Origin: Mycolicibacterium phocaicum
Lineage (GTDB): Bacteria; Actinomycetota; Actinomycetes; Mycobacteriales; Mycobacteriaceae
NCBI RefSeq assembly: GCF_010731115.1
Contig: NZ_AP022616.1
Span: forward strand, 3,038,001-3,102,000
Length of the DNA: 64,000 nt
Reading direction: 5' to 3'
A model generated the notes under the pieces. The model saw nothing but the letters and a program-made list of their open reading frames with translations. It did no database searches and was not told where the DNA came from. How positions within the stretch are numbered: position 1 is the first letter of the stretch; each line of letters opens with the position of its first letter. The position numbers were made by a program, and so were the translations under genes. This document shows, piece by piece, positions 28,860 through 38,987 of the stretch.

Positions 28860-29287
28860 TGCGCTTCGTCGATGATCGCGAACATCAGGTCCGCCGCGGC
28901 CAGCAAGGTCGCGCGGTCCTCCTGCTTCAGCTTCTCGAGCCGGCCCTGCAGCCATTCCATGCCGGCGCGGCGCTCGGCCTCGAACAGCTCCTCGCCGGCG
29001 GGCGACACCGCGACCAGCACCTGGCGCCGGTCGTCCGGATGCGAGCTGCGTTCCACCAGCCCCAATTCGACCAGGGACGCGATGACGCGCGTCATCGACG
29101 GGGGCCGCACCCGCTCCCGGGTGGCCAGCGCACCGGGCGTCATGGGGCCGTCCTTCGCGAGCGTGGCCAGGGCCGACAGCTGCGTCAGGGACACCGGGGA
29201 ATCGGGACGACGGAATCGCAACTGCCGCGCCAGCCGCACGACGGCCAGCGACAGGTCATTGGCCAAGCGGTCATCGGCGTCCGTCAC
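28856..29287 (-). CDS. MarR-family regulator (Rv0880-like)
   Basis: 143 residues with a standard MarR winged helix: [41 protein letters not shown] and wing [16 protein letters not shown]. It precedes and overlaps the RNA methyltransferase gene and is divergent from a small membrane-protein gene with only 17 bp between starts. The orthologue in M. tuberculosis sits in the same setting. No operator palindrome stands out in the short intergenic gap. Ligand unknown. Confidence 0.9.
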   Translation of the reverse strand: MTDADDRLANDLSLAVVRLARQLRFRRPDSPVSLTQLSALATLAKDGPMTPGALATRERVRPPSMTRVIASLVELGLVERSSHPDDRRQVLVAVSPAGEELFEAERRAGMEWLQGRLEKLKQEDRATLLAAADLMFAIIDEAQ

Positions 29288-29304
29288 GAGCAGATAGCGT
29301 ACCG

Positions 29305-29595
29305 ATGGATCGACTAGCGTTAGAGGAGATGGCCACGCCCGCGCACGAACATCCGGCGGAACCCGTTCCGCCGGACCTCCCCGACCGACTCCTCGACCCG
29401 GTTCCGGTGATCGTGGTGATCGCCATCGGCTGGCTGGTGGCGGTGGCGCTGGCCTTCACCGTCGCGGCCCTGCACACCTGGCGGCCGGTGACCGTCGCGG
29501 GCCTCGGCGTCGGCGTACTGGGCACCTCTATATTTCTGTGGCAACGCAGCGCGGCCCGTCGCGGCGCACGAGGCGCCCAACGCGGCCTGCGCTGA
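29305..29595 (+). CDS. Small membrane protein (DUF2530, Rv0879c-like)
   Basis: 96 residues from 29305, or 88 from the ATG at 29329. Two membrane helices ([20 protein letters not shown] and [16 protein letters not shown]) are followed by an Arg-rich cytoplasmic tail [16 protein letters not shown]. Position, strand and size fit M. tuberculosis Rv0879c. It diverges from the MarR gene, and a SRPBCC gene follows after 28 bp on the same strand. Function unknown. Confidence 0.78.
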   Translation: MDRLALEEMATPAHEHPAEPVPPDLPDRLLDPVPVIVVIAIGWLVAVALAFTVAALHTWRPVTVAGLGVGVLGTSIFLWQRSAARRGARGAQRGLR

Positions 29596-29623
29596 CCATT
29601 CACATCTCGACAAGGAGAGCCCG

Positions 29624-30085
29624 ATGGCTGGAGAAGCACCTCTGCTGCAGGCAGACGTCACCATCAACGCGCCGGTGGCCAAGGTCTGGGCCCTGGTCTC
29701 CGATCTCGGCAACATGCCCAAGTGGAGCCCGCAGTGTCGGGTGATGAAGGCGCTCGGCGCCGTCAAGGTCGGCGCCAAGACCGTCAACGTCAACCGTCGT
29801 GGTGTGCTCTTCTGGCCGACGACCTCGACCATCACCGCGCTCGACGCGCAGAAGAAGCTGTCGTTCCGGGTCAACACCAACAACACCGAGTGGACCTATG
29901 ACCTCGAGCCTGCAGGCACCGGCACGAAGCTGACGGTGAGCCGGCACGCGGAGAACGGCGTCAAACCCATCTCGGGCGCGCTCGTCGACCGCTTCATGGG
30001 CGGCGTGCCCAACTTCGAAGTGGAACTGGTCGAGGGCATGAAGACCTCGCTCAGCCGCATCAAGGCCGCCGCCGAAGGCGCTTAG
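29624..30085 (+). CDS. SRPBCC-family (polyketide-cyclase-like) protein
   Basis: 153 residues with an AAGGAG site before the ATG. The START-like fold signature is clear: VTINAPVAKVWALVSDLGNMPKWSPQCR, a central beta sheet FRVNTNNTEWTYDLEP, and a long C-terminal helix GMKTSLSRIKAAA. Such proteins bind hydrophobic ligands in a cavity or act as cyclases/hydratases. It sits where a PPE gene lies in M. tuberculosis as I recall. Its stop overlaps the convergent DUF3027 gene by four bases. Confidence 0.85.
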   Translation: MAGEAPLLQADVTINAPVAKVWALVSDLGNMPKWSPQCRVMKALGAVKVGAKTVNVNRRGVLFWPTTSTITALDAQKKLSFRVNTNNTEWTYDLEPAGTGTKLTVSRHAENGVKPISGALVDRFMGGVPNFEVELVEGMKTSLSRIKAAAEGA

Positions 30086-31074
30086 CCGAGGTCGAGCACG
30101 CCGTCGTCGAAGGGCTCGAAGGCCGGTGAGCCGATGGGCTCCGGCGGCGGCGTGTCCGAGTGGGCGCCACAGCCGTACTCCGCCGACACCACACGGCCGT
30201 CGGCGGACAACTCGTTGGCACACACGCCGAACACCAGGCCGAGCGACCCGGACAGCGGCACGTAGAAACCGCAGCCACGGCAGGTCCGGCGGGTGGCCCG
30301 AGCCATGGCGGCGTTCGGCCCGTAGTCGCCGTCCTGCCAGCGCTGCGCGGCATCCGTCCGGCCCCAGTCGCTGAGCACCTGCTTGCGGCCGAACCCGACC
30401 TCGGCAGCCACCTCGTCCCACTCGGGGTCACCGGAGGCCAGATAGCCCGGCACCAGCCGGGGGTCGTTGGGTGGCGGCGCCAGCAGATCGCCCGGACTCA
30501 GATCGCCCGGCTGCACGCGCTCGTTCCACGGCACCCACTGGGGGGCCAACAGCGCATCCGGTCCCGGCACGAGGACCACTTCGCTGACGGTGGTGTGGTC
30601 GGCGCCCGGGTAGGTCGCCAGGACCACTGCCCACTGCCAGCCGTGGTAGCCGGACATCGAAGCGAGGAATCGATGGGTCACCGACGCCGGGTCGTCGAAG
30701 CTGGCGCCCAGGTAGTCGCCGACGACGCCCTCGCCACTGAACTCGACGATCGCGGCGCGGGCCTGATCGACCGCACCCATCAGGATCGGGGTCAGGTCGG
30801 GCAGCTCGGCCTCTTCTTCGACAACCGTCTCGGCCGCAGGGGCCGCTTCGGCCTCTGGCGCGTCGTCGGTCTCGGCAGCCGGGGACTCGGCGGCGGCCTG
30901 CGGCTCGTCGACGGTCTCGGGCACTTCGGCCGATTCCGGTGCCTCGGCGGGAGCTTCGACGGCGTCGACGGATTCCGCGGCTGCTTCAGGGGTCGGCACC
31001 TCGACCGGCCCCTCGGTCGGCGTCGACTCGTCCGGCGTCACGGCTGCCGATTCGGTGTCATTGGGCATGTCCAT
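30082..31074 (-). CDS. DUF3027 protein with zinc ribbon (Rv0877-like)
   Basis: 330 residues from the ATG at 31074. The first about 95 residues are acidic, Ala/Pro/Glu-rich and probably disordered. The rest is the conserved actinobacterial DUF3027 domain, with GYHGWQWAV and LSDWGRTDAAQRW. It ends with a likely metal site: CRGCGFYVP, a later Cys (VFGVCANE) and CGAHSD. Function is unknown; the ribbon suggests nucleic-acid or protein contact. It diverges from the MFS-like gene with an 87-bp gap, the same arrangement as Rv0876c/Rv0877. Confidence 0.8.
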   Translation of the reverse strand: MDMPNDTESAAVTPDESTPTEGPVEVPTPEAAAESVDAVEAPAEAPESAEVPETVDEPQAAAESPAAETDDAPEAEAAPAAETVVEEEAELPDLTPILMGAVDQARAAIVEFSGEGVVGDYLGASFDDPASVTHRFLASMSGYHGWQWAVVLATYPGADHTTVSEVVLVPGPDALLAPQWVPWNERVQPGDLSPGDLLAPPPNDPRLVPGYLASGDPEWDEVAAEVGFGRKQVLSDWGRTDAAQRWQDGDYGPNAAMARATRRTCRGCGFYVPLSGSLGLVFGVCANELSADGRVVSAEYGCGAHSDTPPPEPIGSPAFEPFDDGVLDLG

Positions 31075-31161
31075 CGTGATCAATACTGCCTGACCACCCA
31101 GGACAAGGCCACACCGCCTGCCTGCGCGCCGCCGTCGGCAGCATGGGGAACAATCGTGCCC

Positions 31162-32904
31162 ATGAGTGGACCGCGGGATGCCGGGAGGTCGGGGGATCCC
31201 CGTTACTACCCGCCGCGCCCACCGCGCCGCGAGGACGAAGAGCATCCGGGCATGGCCAATTACCCGAGCGATCCTGGTCAAGCCCGCCGCAGGCCGCCGC
31301 CGCGGGGGTCCTCGTCGCACAGCGACAACCGCTGGCTGCCGCCGCTCGATGACGATCACCACGACGGCCATGGCTACGACCGTGGATACGACGACGGCTA
31401 CGACGACCGGCGCCGCGATGACGACGACCGGCGCCGCGGTCCCGCGGGCGGCGAGAAGATCACCGTCACCCGTGCCGCCGCGCAGCGCAGCCGTGAGATG
31501 GGCACCAAGGTGTACGGGCTGGTGCACCGGGCCGCGACGGCCGACGGCGCCGACAAATCCGGTCTGACGGCACTGACGTGGCCTGTCGTCGCGAACAACG
31601 CGCTCGATGCGGCGATGGGCATCGCGCTGGCCAACACGCTGTTCTTCGCGGCGGCCTCGGGCGAGTCCAAGAGCAAGGTGGCGCTGTACCTGCTCATCAC
31701 CATCGCGCCGTTCGCGGTGATCGCGCCGCTCATCGGGCCGGCGCTGGACCGCGTGCAGCACGGCCGGCGCGTCGCCCTGGCGGTGTCGTTCGCGCTGCGC
31801 GTGGTGCTGGCGCTGGTGCTGATCGGCAACTACGACGGCGCCACGGGCAGCTATCCACCGTGGGTGCTCTACCCCTGCGCGCTGGGCATGATGGTGCTGT
31901 CCAAGTCGTTCAGCGTGCTGCGCAGCGCCGTGACGCCACGTGTGCTGCCACCGACGATCGACCTGGTCCGGGTCAATTCCCGGCTCACCATGTTCGGCCT
32001 GCTCGGCGGAACCGGGCTGGGCGGTGGCGTCGCGGCCGCGTTCGAGTACACCTTCGGCCTGATGCATCTGCCGGGCGCGCTCTACGTCGTCGCCGTCGTG
32101 GCGGTCGCGGGCGCCGTCCTGACGATGCGCATCCCCAAGTGGGTCGAGGTCACCGAGGGTGAGGTGCCGGCGACGCTGTCGTATCACGCGCCGACCGAGC
32201 AGCTACGGCATCCGCATCACGACAAATCCCCGCGACAGCCGTTGGGCCGCAACATCATCACGTCGCTGTGGGGCAACTGCACCATCAAGGTGCTCGTCGG
32301 CTTCCTGTTCCTGTACCCCGCGTTCGTCGCCAAGTCGCATGACGCGGGTGCGTGGGAACAGCTGAAGATCCTCGGTCTCATCGGCGCCGCCGCGGGCATC
32401 GGGAACTTCGCCGGCAACATCGCCAGTGCCCGGCTCAAACTGGGACATCCCGCGCAGGTGGTCGTGCGCGCAACCGTCATCGTCACCGCTTCCGCCATCG
32501 CCGCCGCGGTGGCCGGCAATCTCATGGTGGCCGCGGCCGCCGCGCTGATTACCTCGGCCGCCACGGCGATCTCCAAGGCGTCGCTGGACGCGTCGCTTCA
32601 GCACGACCTGCCCGAGGCCTCCCGGGCGTCGGCGTTCGGCCGGTCCGAGTCGGTGCTGCAGTTGGCCTGGGTGGTCGGCGGCGCCGTCGGTGTGCTGATC
32701 TATACCGACCTCTGGGTCGGGTTCACCGCGGTCAGCGCCCTGCTGATCCCCGGGCTGGCCCAGACCCTCGTGAGCTACAACGGTGGCTCACTGATCCCGG
32801 GCTTCGGCGGCAACCGGCCCGTACTAGCCGAGCAGGAGGGCCCCGTGCCTCAACGACAGACCGATCCCACAGTGCCCCGCGGGGCGCGTCAAGGATGGAT
32901 ATGA
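31162..32904 (+). CDS. Large MFS-like membrane protein (Rv0876c-like)
   Basis: 580 residues from the ATG at 31162. The first about 100 residues are hydrophilic, with repeated DRGYDDGYDDRR-type charged stretches. About twelve hydrophobic segments follow, e.g. VALYLLITIAPFAVIAPLIG and VVLALVLIGNY. The body resembles an MFS transporter of unknown substrate. It corresponds to M. tuberculosis Rv0876c, with an unusually long charged N-terminal cytoplasmic tail. The downstream gene starts inside its stop codon (ATGA, 32901-32904), so they are coupled. Confidence 0.85.
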   Translation: MSGPRDAGRSGDPRYYPPRPPRREDEEHPGMANYPSDPGQARRRPPPRGSSSHSDNRWLPPLDDDHHDGHGYDRGYDDGYDDRRRDDDDRRRGPAGGEKITVTRAAAQRSREMGTKVYGLVHRAATADGADKSGLTALTWPVVANNALDAAMGIALANTLFFAAASGESKSKVALYLLITIAPFAVIAPLIGPALDRVQHGRRVALAVSFALRVVLALVLIGNYDGATGSYPPWVLYPCALGMMVLSKSFSVLRSAVTPRVLPPTIDLVRVNSRLTMFGLLGGTGLGGGVAAAFEYTFGLMHLPGALYVVAVVAVAGAVLTMRIPKWVEVTEGEVPATLSYHAPTEQLRHPHHDKSPRQPLGRNIITSLWGNCTIKVLVGFLFLYPAFVAKSHDAGAWEQLKILGLIGAAAGIGNFAGNIASARLKLGHPAQVVVRATVIVTASAIAAAVAGNLMVAAAAALITSAATAISKASLDASLQHDLPEASRASAFGRSESVLQLAWVVGGAVGVLIYTDLWVGFTAVSALLIPGLAQTLVSYNGGSLIPGFGGNRPVLAEQEGPVPQRQTDPTVPRGARQGWI

Positions 32905-33383
32905 AACGAGTTTTCGCGCTGTTGGCAGTGGTCGCGGTGCTGTCGGCGACGGCCACGGGTGTCCTGGTCTGGCGGCTGACGCGGCACCAGGGCCCCGACT
33001 TCCCCGAGATCAGCGCCTTCACCGACGGCCAGCTGACCCGCATCGGGCCGTACCGCTACTGCGACGTCCATCTGAAGGCGTGCGACGTCCCCGCGACGAC
33101 GGGCGAACTGCACGTCACGGCGCGGCACCCCATTCAGCTGTCCGTGCCGCAGCCTGTGGCGCGGGCGCCGTGGGTGCTGCTGCTCGCCTATGAGGACGGC
33201 GGTTCCACGGTCAGCGAGTTCCGGCCGAACCAGCGGCTGGCCGTGACCATCCCGACCGTCGACCCCCATCACGGCAAGCTGCTCGGACTCGCCGTCCAAC
33301 TGCCCACGCTGGCAAGGGATTCCGACGGCAACGAGTTCCCGCTGCCGCACGCCGAATGGTCCGTGCGGACCGTCTGGCCCTGA
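32901..33383 (+). CDS. Exported or membrane-anchored DUF2771 protein (Rv0875c-like)
   Basis: 160 residues from the ATG at 32901, with AAGGA six bases upstream; an ATG at 32895 is possible. A single N-terminal hydrophobic segment (RVFALLAVVAVLSATATGVLVW) is a signal anchor. The exported part has two cysteines (YCDVHLKACDV) likely to form a disulfide, and a beta-rich ending. Position and size match M. tuberculosis Rv0875c. No lipobox is apparent. The coupling with the MFS-like gene suggests a joint envelope role. Confidence 0.8.
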   Translation: MKRVFALLAVVAVLSATATGVLVWRLTRHQGPDFPEISAFTDGQLTRIGPYRYCDVHLKACDVPATTGELHVTARHPIQLSVPQPVARAPWVLLLAYEDGGSTVSEFRPNQRLAVTIPTVDPHHGKLLGLAVQLPTLARDSDGNEFPLPHAEWSVRTVWP

Positions 33384-33384
33384 C

Positions 33385-34389
33385 CTACTCAGCGCCGTGA
33401 CCGGCCGGCACCCGCTCGCCTTCGCGAACCGGCCCGGGCGGCGTGCCGTCACCGAAAGGCCTGCCGCCCAACGCTTCCCGGCCGTGCGGCGTCAGCCAAT
33501 TGGCCAACACGGGACCCTTCGGCACGATCTGCGTCGGATTGATGTCGGCGTGCACGATGTAGTAATGCTGCTTGATCTGCACGAAGTCGACGGTGTCACC
33601 GAAGCCGGGCGTCTGGAACAGGTCCCGGGCGTATGCCCACAGCACCGGCATCTCGGCGAGCTTGGACCGATTGCACTTGAAGTGCCCGTGATAGACGGGG
33701 TCGAACCGGGCCAGCGTGGTGAACAGCCGCACGTCGGCCTCGGTGATGGTGTCCCCCACCAGATACCTTTGGCCGCTGAGCCTTTCGGTCAGCCAGTCCA
33801 GCGCGGTGAACAGCCGGTCGTAGGCGGCGTCGTACGCCTCCTGTGACCCCGCGAACCCGCAACGGTAGACGCCGTTGTTGACCTCGGTGTAGACGCGCTT
33901 GGCAACGCTGTCGATCTCGTCGCGCAGGTGCTCCGGATACAGCTGCGGCGCACCTTCGCGGTGGTACTCCGTCCACTCGGTGGACAGATCCAGCGTCATC
34001 TGCGCGAAGTCGTTGGTCACGACGGCACCGGTGGGCACGTCGACGATCGCGGGCACCGTGATGCCCTTGGGGTAGTCCGGGTCGCGCTTGAAGTACGCGT
34101 CCTGCAGCCGCGGGATTTTCAGCACCGGGTCGACACCACCGGGGTCCAGGTCGAACGTCCAGCTGCGCTGATCGTGCGTCGGGCCGCAAAAGCCAATGGA
34201 GAGAACATCTTCCAGGCCCAGCAACCGGCGCACAATGATGGCGCGATTGGCCCAGGGACACGCCCTGGCGACGATCAACCGGTACCGGCCGGGTTCCACG
34301 GGAAACCCGTCACGGCCGTCGGCCGTTATCCGGGTGCTGATGTAGTTCGTGTCGCGGGTGAACTCAGAACCTGGGTTGACGTAGGTCAC
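33385..34389 (-). CDS. Glutathionyl-hydroquinone reductase-like (GST omega-type) protein
   Basis: 334 residues from a GTG at 34389. The thioredoxin-fold active site ARACPWANRA places the catalytic Cys at 44, as in YqjG/ECM4 glutathionyl-hydroquinone reductases. Family segments GPTHDQRSWTFDLDPGGVDP and TVPAIVDVPTG, the Tyr-rich C-terminal domain YRCGFAGSQEAYDAAYD and VRLFTTLARFDPVYHGHFKCN follow. Mycobacteria use mycothiol rather than glutathione, so the natural thiol is likely mycothiol or another; this is inference. The C-terminal 30 residues are Gly/Pro-rich and extra. Its stop is one base from the end of the DUF2771 gene. Confidence 0.85.
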   Translation of the reverse strand: MTYVNPGSEFTRDTNYISTRITADGRDGFPVEPGRYRLIVARACPWANRAIIVRRLLGLEDVLSIGFCGPTHDQRSWTFDLDPGGVDPVLKIPRLQDAYFKRDPDYPKGITVPAIVDVPTGAVVTNDFAQMTLDLSTEWTEYHREGAPQLYPEHLRDEIDSVAKRVYTEVNNGVYRCGFAGSQEAYDAAYDRLFTALDWLTERLSGQRYLVGDTITEADVRLFTTLARFDPVYHGHFKCNRSKLAEMPVLWAYARDLFQTPGFGDTVDFVQIKQHYYIVHADINPTQIVPKGPVLANWLTPHGREALGGRPFGDGTPPGPVREGERVPAGHGAE

Positions 34390-34411
34390 GTCCCCAGTCT
34401 GCCCGCCCAGA

Positions 34412-34458
34412 GTTGGCTTGTGTGCGAGAAATCAGCCGGCTCTCGAACACAAGCCAAC
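34412..34458 (-). terminator. 18-bp hairpin downstream of cspB
   Basis: Arms 34412-34429 and 34441-34458 (GTTGGCTTGTGTGCGAGA against its complement, one mismatch) with an 11-base loop. It starts 14 bases after the cspB stop and ends 23 bases before the GTG of the next gene on the same strand. There is no T-tract. Termination or attenuation are both possible. Confidence 0.6.
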
Positions 34459-34472
34459 GTTCGGCGCGTGGA

Positions 34473-34883
34473 TCAGGCGTCGAGTTCGCGGGCGACGGCC
34501 TTGACCACCTCGGACACCTTGCGGGCGGTCTTGCGGTCGGGGTAACGACCCCGGCGCAGCTCGGACTGCACGACGTCCTCGAGGAGGGTGATCATGTCCG
34601 ACACCATGCCGTGCAGCTCGTCGGGCGTGTGCTTGTGCTCCGGCGCCGCGGCCTCGCGACGGGTGCGCGACAGGCTCGGCGGCGGGTCGATCAGCTTGAG
34701 GCTCAGCGCCTGCGGACCGCGACGTCCGGCCGCGACACCGAACTCGACGCGCTGTCCGGCCTTGAGACCTTCAACCCCGGCGGGCAGCGCCGAAGACCGG
34801 ACGTAGACGTCCTCGCCCTCTTCCTGGGAGAGGAAGCCGAAGCCCTTCTCCGTGTCGTACCACTTAACCCGGCCGCTTGGCAC
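34473..34883 (-). CDS. cspB: Cold-shock-domain protein CspB
   Basis: 136 residues from a GTG at 34883 ([14 protein letters not shown]), with AGGTGA upstream. The cold-shock domain (1-67) has RNP1 KGFGFLS and RNP2-like DVYVRSSAL, giving single-stranded RNA/DNA binding. A C-terminal helical extension of about 65 residues ([19 protein letters not shown]) follows, as in M. tuberculosis Rv0871. RNP1 and RNP2 lack the usual Phe/His at some positions. A hairpin follows the stop. Together with the divergent YccF gene it frames a 149-bp intergenic region. Confidence 0.93.
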   Translation of the reverse strand: MPSGRVKWYDTEKGFGFLSQEEGEDVYVRSSALPAGVEGLKAGQRVEFGVAAGRRGPQALSLKLIDPPPSLSRTRREAAAPEHKHTPDELHGMVSDMITLLEDVVQSELRRGRYPDRKTARKVSEVVKAVARELDA

Positions 34884-35032
34884 TGGTCTCACCTGCTCGT
34901 TCTCAACATACGGTTACATAACGAAAGCGCCCCACCTCCGCAGGACGCGTTGCCGTTGATTCTACTCGGCCACCTCAGATCGCAGCATCCCCATTACTCG
35001 GTAGGCTGAAGGTTCTATGTAGAGGAGGTGAC

Positions 35033-35437
35033 ATGCGCCTGATCCTGAACATCATCTGGCTGGTTTTCGGCGGCTTCTGGCTGGCGCTCGGCTACTTCCT
35101 TGCAGCCCTGATCTGCTTCGTTCTCATCGTCACCATCCCGTTCGGTGTCGCGGCGGCCCGCATCGGCGTCTACGCGCTGTGGCCGTTCGGCCAGACCGTC
35201 GTCGACAAGCCCGGCCCGCGCCCCGGGGCCTTGGTCGGCAACGTCATCTGGCTGGTGTTGTGCGGCTGGTGGCTGGTGCTCGGCCACATCGCCACCGCCA
35301 TCGCGCAGGCCATCACCATCGTAGGTATCCCGCTAGCGCTGGCCAACCTCAAGCTGATCCCGGTGTCGCTGCTGCCCTTGGGCAAGCAGATCGTCCCGGT
35401 CGATCAGACGCACCCCGCACCAGCCTGGCAGCAATGA
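35033..35437 (+). CDS. YccF-family membrane protein
   Basis: 134 residues with a strong GAGGAGGTGA site before the ATG. Two copies of a YccF domain are evident as an internal duplication: ILNIIWLVFGGFWLALGYFL and VGNVIWLVLCGWWLVLGHIA, each followed by a second helix and an IPFG or IPLA motif. It corresponds to M. tuberculosis Rv0870c. Function unknown. Its stop overlaps the moaA start (ATGA, 35434-35437), which places it in the molybdopterin operon. Confidence 0.88.
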   Translation: MRLILNIIWLVFGGFWLALGYFLAALICFVLIVTIPFGVAAARIGVYALWPFGQTVVDKPGPRPGALVGNVIWLVLCGWWLVLGHIATAIAQAITIVGIPLALANLKLIPVSLLPLGKQIVPVDQTHPAPAWQQ

Positions 35438-36495
35438 CCCTCACGCCACTCGGCCTGCCCACCGTCACGCGGCCCGTCGGCCCGGCCCCGGCATCCGGGC
35501 CGCTGATCGACACGTACGGCCGCGTTGCCGCCGATCTGCGGGTATCGCTCACCGACCGCTGCAACCTGCGTTGCACCTATTGCATGCCGGCCGAGGGCCT
35601 GGACTGGTTGCCCGGCGCCGACCTGCTCACTCCCGAAGAGCTCACCCGGCTGATCCGGGTGGCCGTGACGCGCCTGGGCATCACGGGCGTGCGGTTCACC
35701 GGCGGTGAGCCGCTGCTGGTTCCACATCTGGAGGAAGTGGTCGCGGCGACAGCCGCGTTGCAGCCGCGGCCGGCCATGGCCGTGACGACCAACGGCATCG
35801 GACTCGCCAAACGCGCCGCAGCGCTGAAGAAGGCCGGCCTGAATCGCGTCAACGTCTCCCTCGACACCCTGGACCCGGACCGCTTCGCGGCCATCACGCG
35901 ACGTCGGCGACTGCCCGAGGTGCTCGACGGCCTGGCCGCCGCGAAGGCGGCGGGGCTGAGTCCGGTCAAGGTCAACGCGGTGCTCGATCCGGAAACCGGC
36001 TTGGACGACGCCCCGGCGCTGTTGCGCTTCTGCCTCGAGCACGGATACCAGCTGCGCATCATCGAGCAGATGCCGCTCGACGCCGGGCATCACTGGCAGC
36101 GGGGTTCGGTCCTGCAGGCCGACCAGATTCTGGCGGCGCTGCGGCGCGAATTCAGCTTGCGCCCGGACCCGGCGCCGCGGGGTTCCGCCCCGGCCGAGCT
36201 GTGGCAGGTGCACGACAACGGCGCGGTGCTCGGCACCGTCGGCGTCATCGCGTCCGTCTCGGCCGCATTCTGCGGCACATGCGACCGCACCCGGCTCACG
36301 GCCGACGGTCAGGTGCGCAGCTGTCTGTTCTCACAGCAGGAGACGGATCTGCGGGCGTTGCTGCGCGGCGGCGCGGACGACGATGCGGTGGAGGCCGCCT
36401 GGCGGGCCGCGATGTGGGCCAAGCCGGCGGGCCATGGAATAAACGATCCGGGTTTCGTCCAGCCGGACCGCCCGATGAGCGCGATCGGCGGCTGA
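35434..36495 (+). CDS. moaA: GTP 3',8-cyclase MoaA
   Basis: 353 residues. This radical-SAM enzyme makes the first intermediate of molybdopterin from GTP. The N-terminal [4Fe-4S] site is CNLRCTYC (Cys43, 47, 50) and the SAM site FTGGEPLL. The C-terminal cluster is CGTCDRTRLTADGQVRSCL. The chain ends with MSAIGG, the double Gly tail needed by MoaA. It overlaps the YccF stop, and moaD follows after two bases. M. tuberculosis calls this copy moaA2. Confidence 0.96.
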   Translation: MTLTPLGLPTVTRPVGPAPASGPLIDTYGRVAADLRVSLTDRCNLRCTYCMPAEGLDWLPGADLLTPEELTRLIRVAVTRLGITGVRFTGGEPLLVPHLEEVVAATAALQPRPAMAVTTNGIGLAKRAAALKKAGLNRVNVSLDTLDPDRFAAITRRRRLPEVLDGLAAAKAAGLSPVKVNAVLDPETGLDDAPALLRFCLEHGYQLRIIEQMPLDAGHHWQRGSVLQADQILAALRREFSLRPDPAPRGSAPAELWQVHDNGAVLGTVGVIASVSAAFCGTCDRTRLTADGQVRSCLFSQQETDLRALLRGGADDDAVEAAWRAAMWAKPAGHGINDPGFVQPDRPMSAIGG

Positions 36496-36497
36496 CG

Positions 36498-36755
36498 GTG
36501 GCGGATTTGGTGGTGACGGTGCGCTATTTCGCCGCCGCGAAGGCCGCAACCGGAATCGAGACCGAAACGTTGCAGCTCAATGAGGGTGTAACCGTCCGCG
36601 ATCTGGTGAACTCCATTGGTACACGTGGGGCAGATGTGGCAAAAGTGCTCTCACGCTGCTCATTTCTGCGCGACGGCGTCGCCGTGCGCGATCTGGACAC
36701 CGCGCTCGCCACGGGCGGGACGCTCGATGTCCTACCCCCCTTCGCCGGCGGCTAA
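36498..36755 (+). CDS. moaD: Molybdopterin synthase small subunit MoaD
   Basis: 85 residues from a GTG two bases after the moaA stop. A ubiquitin-like sulfur carrier with the terminal Gly-Gly (LPPFAGG) that becomes thiocarboxylated and donates sulfur in molybdopterin synthase. Segment VRYFAAAKAATGIETETL is typical. Its partner moaE lies 1.8 kb away on the opposite strand beyond rpfA. The stop codon is immediately followed by a CRP-type site. Confidence 0.94.
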   Translation: MADLVVTVRYFAAAKAATGIETETLQLNEGVTVRDLVNSIGTRGADVAKVLSRCSFLRDGVAVRDLDTALATGGTLDVLPPFAGG

Positions 36756-36756
36756 T

Positions 36757-36772
36757 TGTGAAATGCCTCACA
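36757..36772. promoter_or_regulatory. Perfect CRP-type site upstream of rpfA
   Basis: TGTGA (36757-36761), six bases, TCACA (36768-36772): a full match to the mycobacterial CRP consensus. It starts two bases after the moaD stop and 400 bp before the rpfA start. CRP control of rpfA is known in M. tuberculosis. A tandem ATAACG/GTAACG repeat (36772-36788) abuts it and may be an MtrA-type site, which I hold at low confidence. Confidence 0.85.
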
Positions 36773-36973
36773 TAACGAAACGGTAACGACCTGGCTGCGG
36801 CGCCCCTGACCGGCATCGATACCTGCGAAAACGCCGAATCAGCCAGCGGCTTTAAAGTCCTCTCATAATTTGCTCGGGCCCGAAACGCCCGAAATCGGTC
36901 GAGGTGACGGAACCCACCTGACCCGATACCGTCGTCTCTCAAGCCAGAGCGACCCTTTGGCACCCGCACTTGA

Positions 36974-38313
<1,340 letters not shown>

Positions 38314-38326
38314 TACGTACATAGAG

Positions 38327-38361
38327 AAATCGCCCCGGTCATTCGACCGGGGCGATTTTTT
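38327..38361 (+). terminator. Intrinsic terminator of rpfA
   Basis: A perfect 14-bp stem (AAATCGCCCCGGTC / GACCGGGGCGATTT, 38327-38340 and 38345-38358), a four-base loop and T-run make this the most canonical terminator in the window, 13 bases after the rpfA stop. Confidence 0.93.
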
Positions 38362-38464
38362 TCGTGGCCAGTCAGTGCAGGGCGCCGGCGAAAGTACGTG
38401 AGTGCAATCGGGGAGCGGTCAGACGGCGGTCATTGCGCTCAGGGACCGCCGACGGCCGAAACAC

Positions 38465-38518
38465 GTACCTGGCTTCAGTCACGGCAGCTGCGCGCGCCTG
38501 GTGATTGAAGCCAGGTAC
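38465..38518. terminator. Inverted repeat downstream of moaE
   Basis: Perfect 13-bp arms GTACCTGGCTTCA (38465-38477) and TGAAGCCAGGTAC (38506-38518) with a 28-base loop, 47 bases beyond the moaE stop. The loop is large and no T-tract follows. It sits between convergent rpfA and moaE. The remaining 38362-38564 sequence has no gene. Confidence 0.5.
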
Positions 38519-38564
38519 TTGCGCGCCAGCCTTTCCTCGGCGAGCGAAGAGCAGGCCTCGGGGC

Positions 38565-38987
38565 TCAGGCCGAGCCGACCCATTCGTCGGTGCCGTCGGT
38601 GAAGAACTGGTGCTTCCAGACGGGCAGCCGCTCCTTGACGGTGTCGACCAGCAGCGCGCAGGTACGGAATGCCGCGGCGCGGTGATCGGCCGATACCGCC
38701 GCGACAAGGGCGGCGTCGCCGATGTTGAGCACCCCGATCCGGTGGCTGACCGCGATGGCGCGCACGCCTTCGGAGGCGGCGGCGACGTCGGCGGCGACCT
38801 CGGCCAGCACCGCCGCGGCCGACGGGTGCGCCGAGTACTCCAGCCGCGTCACCCCGCGGCCGCCGTCGTGGTTGCGCACGACACCCGCGAAGCTCACGAC
38901 GGCTCCCGCGGCGCTGTGGTCGACCAGGGCCTCGTGGGACGCGACGTCGATCGGCGATTCACTGAGGTCGGCGCGCAGCACGCTCAT
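38565..38987 (-). CDS. moaE: Molybdopterin synthase large subunit MoaE
   Basis: 140 residues from the ATG at 38987, which overlaps the mog stop (ATGA). Family features are [56 protein letters not shown] and the C-terminal Lys region [16 protein letters not shown] with catalytic Lys. It joins sulfur from MoaD to the pterin. It is the last gene of a moaC-mog-moaE operon. The partner moaD is in the divergent-facing moaA operon. Confidence 0.96.
   Translation of the reverse strand: MSVLRADLSESPIDVASHEALVDHSAAGAVVSFAGVVRNHDGGRGVTRLEYSAHPSAAAVLAEVAADVAAASEGVRAIAVSHRIGVLNIGDAALVAAVSADHRAAAFRTCALLVDTVKERLPVWKHQFFTDGTDEWVGSA

Noticed and set aside
30160..31161. N-terminal extension of the MFS-like protein to about 914 residues
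   Set aside because: The extension is antisense to the DUF3027 gene and has no similarity to a transporter; the ATG at 31162 gives a sensible N-terminus.
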